Counted from the first letter of the stretch, positions 1-10,885 are shown. The stretch is 64,000 nucleotides of DNA from Symbiodinium natans (GCA_905221605.1 CAJNDS010000007.1:64501-128500), one strand, 5' to 3'. Made by a program: numbers and translations. The notes: a model not told the origin generated them from the letters alone.

Positions 1-1561
1 CGTTTTGGGGTGGAGTTCGGGGTTTGGGGTTTAGGGTTTAAGGCTTAGAAGCCAGCGTTTTTTTGGTTGTTTGGGGGGGTTAGGGTTCAGAGTTTGGGGT
101 CTAGGTAGAAATTTTCACCGCCGAGGGCTGGCGCACTAGACCCCCCCAGCCCCCCTGCTGGTCTGACTTTGATGCTTCATACTAGAGCGTGTTACAAACC
201 CTAAACCCTAAACCCTAAACCCTAAACCCAGGTTTAGGGCTTAGCTGTTGTTTTTTTTGTAAGGGTGTTCCCTGACGACCCAATGGGTTCTACCTTAGGG
301 TCCCTGGAGCGGAAGTTGGGTGAGCAATTAGTTCAACAAACCTTGGGCAACGTGAAAGATAGAATGCAAATGGGGGTTTAGGGTTTAGGGTTTAGGGGTT
401 TGGGGGTTTAGGGGTTTAGGGGTTCAGGGAGTAGGGTTTAGGGTTTAGGGTCTAGGGTCTAGGGTTTAGGGTTTGGGATCTAGGGCCGTTTAGCGTTTAG
501 GGTGCCAGGGTTTAGGGCTACTTCAAATCCGAAGACTTGTGGATTGCGACTCGTAGACTCGGGCGCCCCTGCGAGGGGCCCTCTTCGCTTCTCAGTCGGT
601 GGCGACGACACCTGTCGGAATGTATGACCCATCACGAAGCCCTAGACCCTAAATCCTAAAGCCTAAGCCTAAAGCCTAAAGATAAAGCCTAAAGCCTAAA
701 GCCAAAAGCCTAAAGCCTAAAGCCTAAAGATAAAGCCTAAAGCCTAAACTACACAGAAAGCAGCCCCACCTTAAACCCCTTTGACCCTATAGGATCTCTA
801 GTCGCCCTTCCCCTTTTGGTGCAGACATACTTCAGGCCTGCAAAAGCAAGTTTTAAGGCATAGCGGTTAAGGTCCCGAACGGGCGAACTACAAGGATTTT
901 TGTTGTTCTGGGGTGCGCAGGTTCTCAAGACCTCAAACCCTGAAATCTGGCAATGCTTCCTTGAACGACTCCCGTGAAAAACCCATGTGCGTCAGTTCGT
1001 GTTGCATGACACGCACAGAATGCATGCCGAAACCTTAGCTTACCAGGCTCTGGCGCCCAATTGCATTTTTAGAATACGGTTATGTTGTCCGAAAATAGGT
1101 GTGCCCCCTGTGTACCCACCATACTCAAGCCCTGAACAGGGTTCGGGGCCTATGAAGGCCTAAATCCCCCCCCCAAAAAAAAAACAAAAATAGGTCCCCT
1201 TACATACCCCTTTTTTACCCTATACAAGTTACGGGCCCGTACATCAGAACATAAAAGCCCCCCCCCCCCCCCCCCGCAGTATAAAAAAAAACCCAAAACC
1301 CCCAAAGGGCTTTTAGTAATAGGGGTGGGTTCTGATCGTTTGTCCGAACAAAACAACCAGTCCTTCTAGCTTGTTGGCTCAGTCATAGAGCTGGATTCAA
1401 GTTTTAGGCCTAATAAGTTTTAGGCTTCCCCGCCCCCTAACTCTATAGAGACATTACAAGGGGCGACTGCCGGACCGGGTTTTGGGGCCAAAGGTTTCTT
1501 TGTTTATATATATATATATATGTTAACATCAGGGGTGAATTATATTTGGGGGAAGGGATTG
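1..1561. repeat. Telomere-like repeat field, no gene seen
   Basis: Mixed low-complexity DNA. TTTAGGG-type tracts occur in both orientations (about 195-229 as CCCTAAA; about 374-500 as TTTAGGG with TTTGGGG and TCTAGGG variants), with a degenerate AAAGCCT tract at about 648-748, a poly-C run at about 1259-1276 and a TA dinucleotide run at about 1506-1521. The unique segments between them have no convincing reading frame. Opposite orientations within 200 bp argue against a chromosome end. Confidence 0.8.
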
Positions 1562-1709
1562 CTTGGAGCTTCATGGTACTTAGTCGCTAATTGGAGCTGT
1601 ACAGGCTGTACTTATAGCCCTGTTAGAAGTCCCCTAAGTCTAGTTACCTAGGCTATAATTGTCATATCTACAGTCATCATCAGTTACTAAGTACCATGAA
1701 CCTCCCAAG
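1562..1709. mobile_element. MITE-like element, family D copy 1
   Basis: The ends form an imperfect inverted repeat of about 22 bp: left CTTGGAGCTTCATGGTACTT, right the complement of CTTGGGAGGTTCATGGTACT. The interior has no coding capacity but shares segments such as AAGTCCCCTAAGTCTAGTTA with 7819-7938. Related copies lie at 14259-14382 and 41697-41817. Short non-coding dispersed copies with inverted ends are the anatomy of MITEs. No target-site duplication was identified. Confidence 0.65.
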
Positions 1710-1720
1710 TAGGGACCATA

Positions 1721-1796
1721 TTAAGGGCCCATGAACCCTAAACCCTAAACCCTAAACCCTAAACCCTAAACCCTATATAGGTTAAGGGCCCATGAA
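1721..1796. repeat. Telomere-like array flanked by 15-bp direct repeat
   Basis: TTAAGGGCCCATGAA occurs at 1721-1735 and again at 1782-1796. Between them lies a 46-bp insert made almost only of CCCTAAA heptamers ending CCCTATATAGG. A perfect 15-bp direct repeat around a simple array is the signature of an insertion with target duplication, or of repair at a staggered break, rather than slippage expansion. Confidence 0.75.
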
Positions 1797-1890
1797 ACGA
1801 CCCTTAGAGGGAAGACTCCATGAGGACGTGGCTGGGCGACTGGCGTGCTCCGGCATGGAAGGTCTAGGTCCTCTGAAAACCCCTCGCCCC

Positions 1891-2013
1891 GAAGCCCTAA
1901 ACCCTAAACCCTAAACCCTAAACCCTAAACCCTAAACCCTAAACCCTAAACCCTAAACCCTAAACCCTAAACCCTAAACCCTAAACCCTAAACCCTAAAC
2001 CCTAAACCCTAAA
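1891..2013. repeat. Interstitial CCCTAAA array
   Basis: About 17 nearly uninterrupted CCCTAAA units, the plant- and dinoflagellate-type telomere heptamer. They are bordered by unrelated unique DNA on both sides (ending CCCCGAAG on the left, starting CGCAAAGG on the right). Confidence 0.9.
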
Positions 2014-3413
2014 CCGCAAAGGCACAAAGGGTTAAACCCAGAAACCCGGAAGGCATATAGAGTTTCTGGGGTTTAGTTTGTTCTTTGGGGTTTGGTCGCG
2101 TTTGGGGGTGTCGGAATTTCCCTTTGGCCCGAAACCCTAAACCCAAACCCTTGGCCTGGACTCACCCTTGCTCGTCGGTTGCCACCCTAAAAGACTTGCA
2201 GCCCAAGTCCTAAACCCTACTTGGAGGTGCATAAACCATAAACCCTAAACCCGAAACCCTAAACCATGGGCTTTACACCGCAACTACAAGTCTACTTAGA
2301 ACCTACTTGGAGGACTTAGGGGGCTTACAGGTGCAGCACTAGTGGATCCCCTCAGCTTGTCGCCTTAACCTTCAATCCGACGGAAAAGCCCCCACCTCTA
2401 TTCAAGGGTTTGGGTTTAGGGTTTAATGGGTTTAGGGATGAACCAAATCTTTGCCAAGGATGCTGGATTGCTACCTCTCGTCAAGGTTTGGGGTTGCACC
2501 CCCAACCCTATAGCCCTGTGTACTAAATGCAAACCCCTACTAGGCTCCATGTACCTATGTAGTATAATTTTTGGGCCTCCATAGAGTAGCTTTAGGGTCC
2601 AGGTATTTCTTATAGAAGTACATGGACCTTCGAGCAAACATGAGGAACCCTCCTTAAATGGCTGCCTTAGGCAACCATGTACCTTGTGTCGATGCGACCC
2701 TTTGAGGGGTTACACATTTCCTCAGACCCGAATGCCCGAACAACCTAAACCCGAAAACCCTAAACCCTAAATCCTAAACCCTAAACCCTAAACCTCTAAA
2801 ACCCCAGCCCAAAGTCTTCAAGATGGCATGCCGCTGTGATCTCTCACCGGGTAAGCCGTAACCTGTAACTAGGCATCCGATGTAAAATCTTCAAGTTGTA
2901 GGGCACCGCAATTGGGTTCCCAGAGAGTAGGGCACCTTATTGGGAGTCGTATTGTAAGGGGATCCTACCACTTGAGGATCTATATTGGGGGTCCGTAAGA
3001 CCCAGATATTACTAAGACCCAGAGTAGGTCCGTCTTCTCTTTTCAGAGTTTGGGCCCCCGAATATAAACCCCCAAACAGTAGGATTCCCATATAATAAGG
3101 ACCCAATAAGGTAGCCCCTAGTTTCGGAAGCCCTAAACCCTAAACCCTAAACACCAAGTACATGGGCCCTTAGGGTGTTTGGGTCCCTGTGACAGCGCGT
3201 TTCTGGAGAGAGGGGTCACGCGCATGCTCCGAGGTTTTGGCCGGCGCCGTGCGGGAGGACTAAAACCCTAAACCCTAAACCCTAAACCCTAAACATCTGG
3301 ATTTGAGATGATCGAAGTGAGCCAGGATGACCCAACTAACACCCCGGTCTTCCCTGTCTTCAATACATCTAAGAGGGTAGGTGTATGATCCCCTAAAATG
3401 GTCCTTGCCTGAA
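2014..3413. other. Repeat-rich non-coding stretch
   Basis: Short CCCTAAA tracts (about 2755-2800, 3130-3150, 3259-3293) are separated by unique AT/GC-mixed DNA. The pieces around 2890-3110 resemble dispersed repeat fragments found elsewhere in the window (GGACCCAATAAGG, GGGTCCGTAAGACCC). No reading frame with protein-like composition was seen. Confidence 0.6.
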
Positions 3414-3500
3414 GTATGGGCCCTTAAGTTGTGTAGGGTATAATAAAGGGTAGATAAGGGGTCCCCTTCTCAGGGTCCATACTAAGGGACCATGTAGCTA
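3414..3500. mobile_element. MITE-like element, family G (uninterrupted copy)
   Basis: The ends are near-complementary: ATGGGCCCTTAAG on the left and CTAAGGGACCAT on the right. The interior is 60-65 bp. The related copy at 10886-10972 has better-matched ends (ATGGTCCCTTAG / CTAAGGGACCAT) and is split by a CCCTAAA tract. The assignment rests on two copies only. Confidence 0.45.
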
Positions 3501-3554
3501 TCCCAAGAGAGTTCGGTCCGGGGACTAGGTCCAAGATGGTTCAAGTGCTGCAAG

Positions 3555-3602
3555 GGGGTTTAGGGTTTAGGGTTTAGGGTTTAGGGTTTAGGGTTTAGGG
3601 GG
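3555..3602. repeat. Interstitial TTTAGGG array
   Basis: Six TTTAGGG units flanked by G runs (AAGGGGG on the left, GGGGGTTCT on the right), so the exact borders are ambiguous. Confidence 0.8.
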
Positions 3603-3868
3603 TTCTGAGGGCGGCAGCCCAGAACCTACCATTTTCAATCTTTGCCTGAGTTACTGTGAAGGAACTCAGACATCAGCCACCACCACAAGGAAGCCATGCT
3701 CGTCGTTTCTCCACTGTATGGGAGCTTCGCTGAAGTTCGCAAGCAGCAAGGAGATTTGGAGTCGCAAGCCCTGCACCCTCAACCCTCAACCCTCAACCCT
3801 CAACCCTAAACCCTAAACCCTAAACCCTAAACCCTAAACCCTAAACCCTAAACCCTAAACCCTAGGGT

Positions 3869-3961
3869 ATCGGGTGTGGCCAGGACGACAACTTTGTCTT
3901 GCTGAAAGTCGGAGTGGACGTGACGCAGGAGCTGTGGATCCGAGCCTGTCCCCTTGTAAAG
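3869..3961 (+). other. Exon-like GC-rich island
   Basis: One frame is open with protein-like composition (QDDNFVLLKVGVDVTQELW). The island abuts a CCCTAAA array (3797-3865) on its left. No family was recognised. It could be an internal exon or a captured gene fragment; open frames of this length can also occur by chance in GC-rich DNA. Confidence 0.35.
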
Positions 3962-4218
3962 CCCTAAAGTTCTTCGAAAGGTTTAGGGTTTAGGGTTTTA
4001 GGGGCTTAGGGTTTAGGGGTTTTGGGTGTAGGGGTTAGGGGTTTTAGGGGGAGTTCGGGCAAATAGTTCCTATAGGGGGGCACGCGGTAATTCCCTCCCA
4101 AATCCTAAACCCTAAACCCTAACCATCAAGTAAAGCCCAAAAGCCCTAAACCCTAAATCCTAAACCCTAAACCCTAACCATCAAGTAAAGCCCTAAAGCC
4201 CCAAACAACCCCAATCTT

Positions 4219-4387
4219 GGGCCCTGCCAGGAGGGCCTCTCGCGCCGGGACGACATCATCGAAGGCGTCTATGGCGTGCTGAGGCTGAGGGTTTGTTTAG
4301 GGTTTAGGGTTTAGGGTTTAGGGTTTAGGGTTTAGGGTTTAGGGTTTAGGGCTTAGGGTTTAGGGTTTAGGGTTTAGGGTTTAGGGT
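4219..4387 (+). other. Exon-like island joined to a TTTAGGG array
   Basis: 4219-4290 reads EGLSRRDDIIEGVYGVLRLR in one open frame, then runs directly into about 13 TTTAGGG units (4293-4387). The join CTGAGGGTTTG shows no clear splice donor. Function is unknown. Confidence 0.35.
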
Positions 4388-5267
4388 TGATAGGGCGTCG
4401 GGATTTGAAACAAGTTAGGTTCTGGTTAGTGTTCGGGGCCCTGGTTTTTGCTGTGACATATGTGCTTAGGGTGCACTGGTCTCGAAGCCTGGGACTTGTC
4501 TTAGGGTTTATAAGCAGTTCGTGGTTTGGAGTCTAGGGTTTAGGGTTTAGGGTTCAGGGTTTGGGGCAGACGGTATGGAGGCTAAACAAATGCCAGGGCC
4601 AGGGAGCATCATGAGCATCCGCCGGACTGTTGGAATTACTGTGTGCTGCATTCTTTGTATACTACATTGGGAGCCTTAATTTAGGTATAGGCTCACGGGA
4701 TGAAGACTCGTACCCCTAAGGTTGTACCCCTACAGGTTCCCCTCAAGATACTCCCAATCTAGCCCGAAGACTACCTTAAGGATCATTAAAAGCTGTCCTC
4801 AAAACCCAAGCGTGCAACCACAAGGGTTCGAGGCACAACTCCTAGACTACTAGACCCTAAACCCTAAACCCTAAACCCTAAAGCCCACAAGTTCGCGCCC
4901 CGGTATACCTGCCCACCCCGTGAGGCAGCTGGAGCGCGATGGGATCCCTGCGCCAGGTGGTCGCACGTAAGGGAGGGGGGGAGACCCTAAACCCTAAACC
5001 CTAAACCCTAAACCCTAAACCGGGGGGCTGTTATCGCCCTGAAACCCTGAGCCCTAAACCCCAAACTACAAACCCTTCCCCCAGTTTGGGGAGATGTTAG
5101 GATTTAAACCCGGCGCTAGACCCCTACACCCTGCAAGGTTGAGGTATATTAGGGTTTAGGGTTTAGGGTTTAGGGTTTAGGGTTTAGGGAGTGTCTGAGT
5201 CCCCCCCGCAGCGGCTGCTGAACACGGTGCACGCTCCCGAAATCCAAACAAACCCTCATTGCGACAA
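4388..5267. repeat. Non-coding with telomere-like arrays
   Basis: Short arrays lie at about 4538-4560 (TTTAGGG), 4852-4881 (CCCTAAA), 4983-5022 (CCCTAAA, bracketed by G runs) and 5150-5190 (TTTAGGG). The DNA between them shows no supported gene. Confidence 0.7.
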
Positions 5268-5395
5268 CTTGGCGTCATTTTGGGGTTCCCCGACAATAGG
5301 GGTACCCTTTTTGGGGGTCCCCTTAAGGGGATTCTATTCTATTTGGGGTACAAAAAGGGGTACCCCACATTTTGCGAAATACCCATTTGCGTGGA
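5268..5395. mobile_element. MITE-like element, family A copy 1
   Basis: This segment is the reverse-complement relative of 16719-16812. Shared features are a TTTTGGGG...GGTACCC outer block, a central AAGGGGATTCTATTCTATTT block and a mirrored GGGGTACCCC outer block near the other end, so the ends form an inverted repeat of about 25 bp. It has no coding capacity. Confidence 0.6.
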
Positions 5396-5885
5396 TCTTA
5401 CTTTGAAAGCGAAATGAACCCTAGAATTGGGGTCATATACCCTGTACTACTATATTTCCTACTAAGGTATATGAAGCACAAGCCCTTTTAGGGTTCATGT
5501 CGTCCCCAAGGATTACTTAACTTCTCTTTTTGCATCCTTTAGAAGCTTGGGCCCTCGAGCCATGGAGTAGGCGTCCCTAGGCGTTTGGATGGTTGAGTTG
5601 CTGGCAACCCTAAACCCTAAACCCTAAACCCTAAACCTTAAACCCCAAGCCCTAAACCCTAAACCCTAAGCCCTGAACCCTAAACCCTAAACCCCCGAAC
5701 CGGAATGGAGCTCCCACAGCACCCAAAGGTACCTCCTGGACGAAAGCAGCACCATGGCCGAGATCCGCTTTCGATTTCAGGCGCCAACAAAAGCTAGGGT
5801 TTAGGGTTTAGGGTTGAGGGTTTAGGGTTCCGGGTTTCGGGTTTCGGGTTTAGGGTTTAGGGCTTAGGGCTTAGGGCTACTTCTC
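5396..5885. other. Non-coding with arrays and one exon-like island
   Basis: CCCTAAA arrays lie at about 5607-5695 and a TTTAGGG array at about 5796-5875. The island about 5701-5790 is open in more than one frame. The most protein-like frame contains RYLLDESSTMAEIRFRFQ and ends at TTTCAG|GC, a possible GC donor. No homology was recognised. Confidence 0.35.
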
Positions 5886-6046
5886 GTAGGACCCAGAGTA
5901 GGCCCTTATTCCCTTTTCTTAGGGTTGGGGCTCCCTTGTAAACCCCGTTTAAACCACAAAGGGCACCATTTCTCTTCCTATGGTTTAGGGTTTAGGGTTT
6001 AGGGTTTAGGGTTTAGGGTTTAGGGTTTAGGTCACTCCTGGTCTAG
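5886..6046. mobile_element. MITE family B copy 1, split by TTTAGGG array
   Basis: The left part (GTAGGACCCAGAGTAGGCCC to CTCTTCCTATGG) and the right part (TCACTCCTGGTCTAG) match the uninterrupted copies at 7102-7193 and 17115-17234. In those copies CCTAGG is followed at once by TTACTCC or TTCGTCC. Here 48 bp of TTTAGGG units (5984-6031) sits exactly at that point, so the array arrived in, or grew inside, a pre-existing element. Confidence 0.65.
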
Positions 6047-7101
6047 AAAGCCAAGCCTTCGAAAGTATGAGACTCCAACTTAGGGTTAGATTTTTTTTAG
6101 GGCTGGGAGGGTTCGGGTGTAGGGCTTAGGGTTTAGGGTTTAGGGAGGTTAGTTTTTTGGATCCCATACAGAACTTCTTCCGAAGCCCTGGACAGGATTA
6201 ATCAGGCTCAGGTTCCTAGACCCTAAACCCGAAATCCTAAATCCAAATTGAAGTGGGGTTTAGGGTTTCGGGTTTCGGGTTTAGGGTAATTCCCTAAACC
6301 CTAAACCACTAAACCACTAAACCCTGAACCCCTGATCCCAGTTGAAAGGATTTGGGGCTCCCAAGCCCGAAGCACTGAGCCCTAAAACCCTATACAGAGT
6401 CACATCACCTCAGGCATACCCCAGGTCTCTAGACCCTAACCCTAGACCCTAACCCTAAACCCTAAATCTAAACCCTAAACCCTAAACCCTAAACCCTATG
6501 ATTGTCATGCCTCTGCTGCGTGATTTTTCACAGAACTGACGCTCTTGATGTCTGGAAGGATGCAGACGATGGCACTCGTACTACGTCTGCCATGCGTCAA
6601 CATCCCAAAAAGTAGCCATCGACTAGGATGCCCAGTAGTGCCCTTATTCCCTTTTTGGGGGGGTTAGGTTCCCTTATAAACCCCTTTAAGCAAAAAAGGG
6701 CACCCTTTTTTGGGCAACCCAGTAGATGACAAGACAACCCGTATACGGGCCTCCAGAGTGCATGCGGGAGTGGTGCGGGCAAGAGAGGCTGCTTCGCTTG
6801 AGCAGGCACTCTCACGCGTCTCGGCCTTGGGCCGACGCCGTTGCTCCATCTCCCATGCGCGTCTCAAAATTCCCGAAACCTTAAAGCCTATAAACCCTAA
6901 ACCCTAAACCCTAAACCACACTCATGTCCTCGTTGTCCCTGGCCCAACAGTCGTGAAGGCGGCGAAAGCTGCCGAACAAGACCACAAACAACGTTGCGCA
7001 CCCTCAGCCCCAAAGCTATACATGAGCCCTGCAGAGTCTTCAAGCCCTAGAATTCCCGTGGAGCACCAAAAAGAACACAAGAATAGGTCCCAGCTCGTAG
7101 T
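6047..7101. other. Non-coding, arrays and a B-like element
   Basis: It holds TTTAGGG/CCCTAAA tracts (about 6120-6150, 6430-6500, 6892-6915). At about 6617-6725 is a relative of 39486-39594, sharing GCCCAGTAGT near one end, CCCTTATTCCC, CCCCTTTAAGCAAAAAA and GGGCACCCTTTTTT. The remaining unique DNA has several open frames but none with recognisable protein character. Confidence 0.5.
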
Positions 7102-7193
7102 CTAGGACCCAGAGTAGATCCTTCTTATCTTTTTTGCGTTTGGGCTCCCTTATAAACCTCTTCCTGTTATTCCTAGGTTACTCCTGGGTCTAG
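7102..7193. mobile_element. MITE-like element, family B copy 2
   Basis: A 92-bp element with inverted ends CTAGGACCCAG / CTGGGTCTAG and interior landmarks GGGCTCCCTTATAAACC and TTCCTAGGTTACTCC. Uninterrupted. It is immediately followed by CCCTAAA-type repeat. Confidence 0.65.
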
Positions 7194-7818
7194 CCCTAAA
7201 CCCGAAACCCTAAACCCTAAACCCTAAACCCTAAACCTCCTTAGCCGTTCACAGGCCAAGCCAGCTGCTGCCCGCTCCTCAGGCGTTTTGCGGTTTTTAG
7301 CGCTTCGTGGAGATTTAGGCGGTCCCCAAGCAAGGAGCACATTAGGGTTTAAAGGGTTTCTTAGGGTTTAGGGTTTAGGGTTTAGGGTTTAGTGTTTAGG
7401 GTTAGGGTTGACGACCAGCTGCAATGCCAAGAGTGTGGGGCGACGGGCGTTCCGTTGAGGATGTGAAGTGTAGAGTTTCATGCTGGGATTCTACAGCTTC
7501 GGGTTTAGGGTTTGGGGTTTAGGGTTAGGGTTTAGGGACGTAGAAGCCCAAAGCGCTCAACAAAAGCCACAAAACCCCGACAACCTCGGCAAATCCTCAG
7601 AAAACTCTGGGCCCTACATTTCCCACCCTGAGACTACCACTTGCTTAAGAACCCCCAACAAATTAAGCAACAAAGAATCCCTATATTTCCCTCATAAGGA
7701 ATATCTCGATATTTTGAGAGGTTCTTAAGCAATTGGTAGGAAAGGCCTTGGAAAAGAAACAGGAAGTCTCCCCAGTCCCTCGACCCTTTAACCGAAATCC
7801 CTCTTTTCATGTACATTA
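7194..7818. repeat. Telomere-like arrays and unique DNA, no gene supported
   Basis: CCCTAAA lies at about 7194-7238 and TTTAGGG at about 7343-7412 and 7502-7537. The rest is A/C-rich unique DNA. It also contains an inverted pair around 7640-7737: ACTTGCTTAAGAACC at about 7639 and GGTTCTTAAGCAATTGG at about 7720, suggesting another small inverted-repeat element of about 95 bp. Confidence 0.55.
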
Positions 7819-7938
7819 CTTGGAGGTTCATGGACTTAGAAACTAATTACAACTGTACCTATGTAACCCAATTGTAAGTCCCCTAAGTCTAGTTACCTAG
7901 GCTATACAGTTATAGTTAGTTCCTAAGTACCATGGTCC
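7819..7938. mobile_element. MITE-like element, family D copy 2
   Basis: The left end CTTGGAGGTTCATGGACTTA and right end CCTAAGTACCATGG are inverted. The interior shares AAGTCCCCTAAGTCTAGTTA and CCTAGGCTATA with family D copy 1. Confidence 0.6.
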
Positions 7939-8099
7939 CTTCTACGGGTCCCTCCTTTTATACCCCTCATAATTAAGGAGTTCTGGCCGACCTCGGCCAA
8001 CGAGAAAATGGGCGGTCGTGCGGACCAACAGTCCTGGTTCTCACTAGGGTTTTGGGTTTAGGGGTTTGGGGTTTACGGTTTAGGGTACTGGCTTCAGAG

Positions 8100-8473
8100 G
8101 GGCAACTACTTGGTGTTGCTTTGTTGACACTTTCAGCAACCCCGCTCTATTTGTTCTTAGTTTGAGTTGATTTTGCTGCTGAGCTGGCTTTTGTTTCTTT
8201 TCGTTGCGGTTTTCAAGCACTTCTGTTCCACAATGTTGATGAGGTTTTCAGCGCGTTAGCCTACTTAGTTTATTGATGTCTGTTGAACATATCCAAACCT
8301 TTTGGCATTGTTCATCAAAGTCAATCTAAACCTGTCACAAGCTGCATGCCGCATGCATCTTGGTCACGGGACCCTCACAGTGCGGTGTTTCGACGCCAAG
8401 CCAGCCTGGCAAATTACCTCATGTGGCCATCGCACAAAGAAACGTCCTAGAATCAAGTTGCTTGTCACCTACA
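8100..8473. other. Unique upstream DNA of the Cys-rich gene
   Basis: Non-repetitive, T-rich DNA between a degenerate TTTAGGG tract (about 8045-8085) and the Cys-rich coding sequence. No spliced-leader remnant or TATA-like element could be assigned with confidence. Confidence 0.4.
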
Positions 8474-8860
8474 ATGAGCGGCCATGTTGAGTCCGCTATG
8501 TGGTGCGCTGCCCTGGTGATTCTCTCCATCCACCTCCAGGGCTGCGGCTATGGCACGGCCTACGGCACCGAGGCTGAAGCCCTGAGCGCCATTTGCGGGG
8601 GATCCTCGTGCGAAGCCTCCTGTACCTGCTGCGTGCGCTCGCTCTGGGCTTCGGGTCAGGAATGCGTGGAGGGCATGACTGTGAACTCGACAGAAGCCTG
8701 CCGTTCGTGCATCAGTTCAGCCACTGAAGGGTGGGAACCTGAGAACTGCTTCACGGAGCGCAACATGGGGTATTGTGGCAGTCAGTACTGGGACAACAGC
8801 CGCGGCGAATGTGAAATGTACAACGCCACGTGCGGTGCTGGATTCATGCCCACTGAGTGA
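8474..8860 (+). CDS. Small cysteine-rich secreted protein (hypothetical)
   Basis: About 128 residues from the ATG at 8474. The N-terminus (MSGHVESAMWCAALVILSI...) has a hydrophobic core followed by a small-residue region, as in a signal peptide. The inner ATG at 8498 is an alternative start that leaves the hydrophobic core at the very N-terminus. The remaining ~100 residues hold 13 Cys, including a CxCC cluster and two N-x-S/T sites, consistent with a disulphide-rich extracellular protein. Composition is protein-like and unlike the surrounding repeats. The frame stays open upstream to 8360, but that part looks like a leader. It may be one exon of a larger gene. No family was recognised and no function is proposed. 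Confidence 0.5.
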   Translation: MSGHVESAMWCAALVILSIHLQGCGYGTAYGTEAEALSAICGGSSCEASCTCCVRSLWASGQECVEGMTVNSTEACRSCISSATEGWEPENCFTERNMGYCGSQYWDNSRGECEMYNATCGAGFMPTE

Positions 8861-9690
8861 TGGCTGTCAAGCACAAGTGAATGATAATTCAGCATGAGAT
8901 TCAGCCGAATGGTTAAGTTTCCCTCATCTGGTCCATATCCACTTGACGGGTGCTTCTCGAAACAATTTGTGCTGATGGAGACAAAAAATGGGCCGAGCGC
9001 CATTGCCATTCAGTCGTTGTTTCACGGCTACCTGGCCGGATGATGCATTCAGGGGTCCAGGGTGCTTACGACTCCTCCTCCTCCTCCTCCTCCTCCCAGG
9101 CCACCAGCGCAATCACCTTTGTGGAAGCCATCCAGCGTGGATACGGGCCAGCGAACTACGTGCGCATTGGCCTTTAATTTCGGGCTCACAGCGGAACCGG
9201 GTTTGTAGGGTTAGGGAGGGTTTAGGGTCTAGGGTTCAGAGTTTTGGGTTTTGGGTTTTGGGTTTAGAGGCATCAACACTCAACCTGGGGTGGGACGTGT
9301 GAGTTGTAAGGTTTTACCTAAGTGAAGAGTCCATATGGTGAGTTTTCTAAACATGGTCCTTCTTTGGTTACCCTAAATAAGAGGTGCCGCCTTATAATAA
9401 GGACCCAAAAGGGACCATATGTTGGAGAAGTGCCTCAGTAACGTGGCCCCAAAGTCACACTGTTTTTCGCTACGTTGTAGCCCAAGTGCACCCAGCATTC
9501 AAGTACATGGGGCCCGTGGCAAGCCCTAAACCCAAAAACCCTAAACCCCAAACCCTAAACCCTAAACCCTAAACCGCCCTGCGACCTCAGTTGCGGCCCT
9601 GCTCTGCCTTTGCCACTCCCGGGCGCGCCGCCGCTGTCGCAGCAGCTGGCGGCCGTGATCTCGCAGATGAGGCTCCGAGTTTCGGTGATT
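8861..9690. other. Downstream region with CTC repeat and exon-like island
   Basis: 8861-9180 is unique DNA with a (CTC)n run at about 9073-9098; frames through it exist but are not convincing. 9200-9590 holds TTTAGGG/TTTTGGG and CCCTAAA tracts. 9604-9690 is an exon-like island (PLSQQLAAVISQMRLRVSV) that runs into the array starting at about 9691. Confidence 0.4.
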
Positions 9691-9812
9691 GGGTTTAGGG
9701 TTTAGGGTTTAGGGTTTAGGGTTTAGGGTTTAGGGTTTAGGGCTTAGGGTTTAGGGTTTAGGGTTTGGGGCTGAGGGTTTGGGGTTTAGGGTTTAGGGTT
9801 TAGGGTTAGGGT
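9691..9812. repeat. Interstitial TTTAGGG array
   Basis: About 16 heptamers with a few variant units (CTTAGGG, TTTGGGG, GCTGAGGG). Confidence 0.9.
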
Positions 9813-10885
9813 TTACGGATTGCGGCCTCTGGGGTTTGAGGCCTCTAGGGTTATAGGCTTATAGGTTATAGAGTTTATACGGTTTGCATGGGTCATAGGG
9901 CCTATGTGGTTCATAGGGTGCATATATAGGTCTTACAGGGCTGATAGGGCTTGGAGGGGCTTAGGGCTTCGGTGATGCCGTGTGGTTGGCCGGACTTTAT
10001 GTGATGCAGGGTCCACGTTCGAAGGTTTTGCTGAGTATCTGTATGAATGTTTGGGGGATACAAGCAATACGCAAAGACCCTGCCTCGTGTTTAGCAGATG
10101 CGGATAAATACCCTTTGAAAATCCCTACCTCAAGAGACCCACTTGTTCTGGGCTACCTCAGAATCCTATAGGGTACGAATAATCTAAACCCTAAACCCTA
10201 AACCCTTAACCCTTAACCCTTAACCCTTAACCCTTAACCCTTAAACCCTAAACCCTAAACCCTAGACCCTAGACCCTAAACCCAAGAAAGGTACGTTTTG
10301 AGTTCTTAAGGTATCCCTGGGGAGGCCCGAGCACGCGTCCCAGTATGCCACCAGCAAAGATTTCAAGGCAGGGCGGGGCCAACCGCCCGGAGCCCCTAAA
10401 CCCTAAACCCTAAACCCTAACCCCTAACCCCTAAACCCTAAACCCTAGACCCTAGAACCTAGACCCTGAACCCTAAACCGTAAACCCTAAACCCTACCCC
10501 AAAGAAGACCCTAGCCGAAGGTCCCCAAGCCTCAACCGAAACCCGGGACCTTCTAAACCTTCTTTAGGCTTGGACTGTTTAGGGTTTAGGGTTTAGGGTT
10601 TAGGGTTTAGGGTTTAGGGTTTACGCTTCTCTTGTTGGGCCTAAGAGGTTCTTTAACAAGCCCTGAACCCTTGTTGGTGGGTGGCTTCGGGTTTAGCTTG
10701 GGATGTTCCCCGTTATGCCAACACTCTTTTTTTGGGAGTATAGGAGCGGGGTACTATAATCCATGTTAAGGGCTGTCAAGGTTTAGCTCAAGTTAGGTCG
10801 CGGGCTCGATGGCCCTCAGCCTACCCCCGAGGCTCTAGACACCCCGCGCTGGAAGCCTTTCGAGGGGTAGTTTCATGCGCCCTTA
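9813..10885. repeat. Degenerate arrays and unique non-coding DNA
   Basis: CCCTAAA/CCCTTAA arrays lie at about 10185-10275 (including six CCCTTAA variant units) and 10396-10498, and TTTAGGG at about 10578-10622. At 10330-10395 a short open segment (SQYATSKDFKAGRG) is possible but unsupported. At about 10697 the motif CTTGGGATGTTCCCC matches the end of the family E elements. Confidence 0.55.

Noticed and set aside
1-2013. True chromosome end (telomere)
   Set aside because: The arrays are short, degenerate, in both orientations and continue for 48 kb inside the window, mixed with unique DNA.
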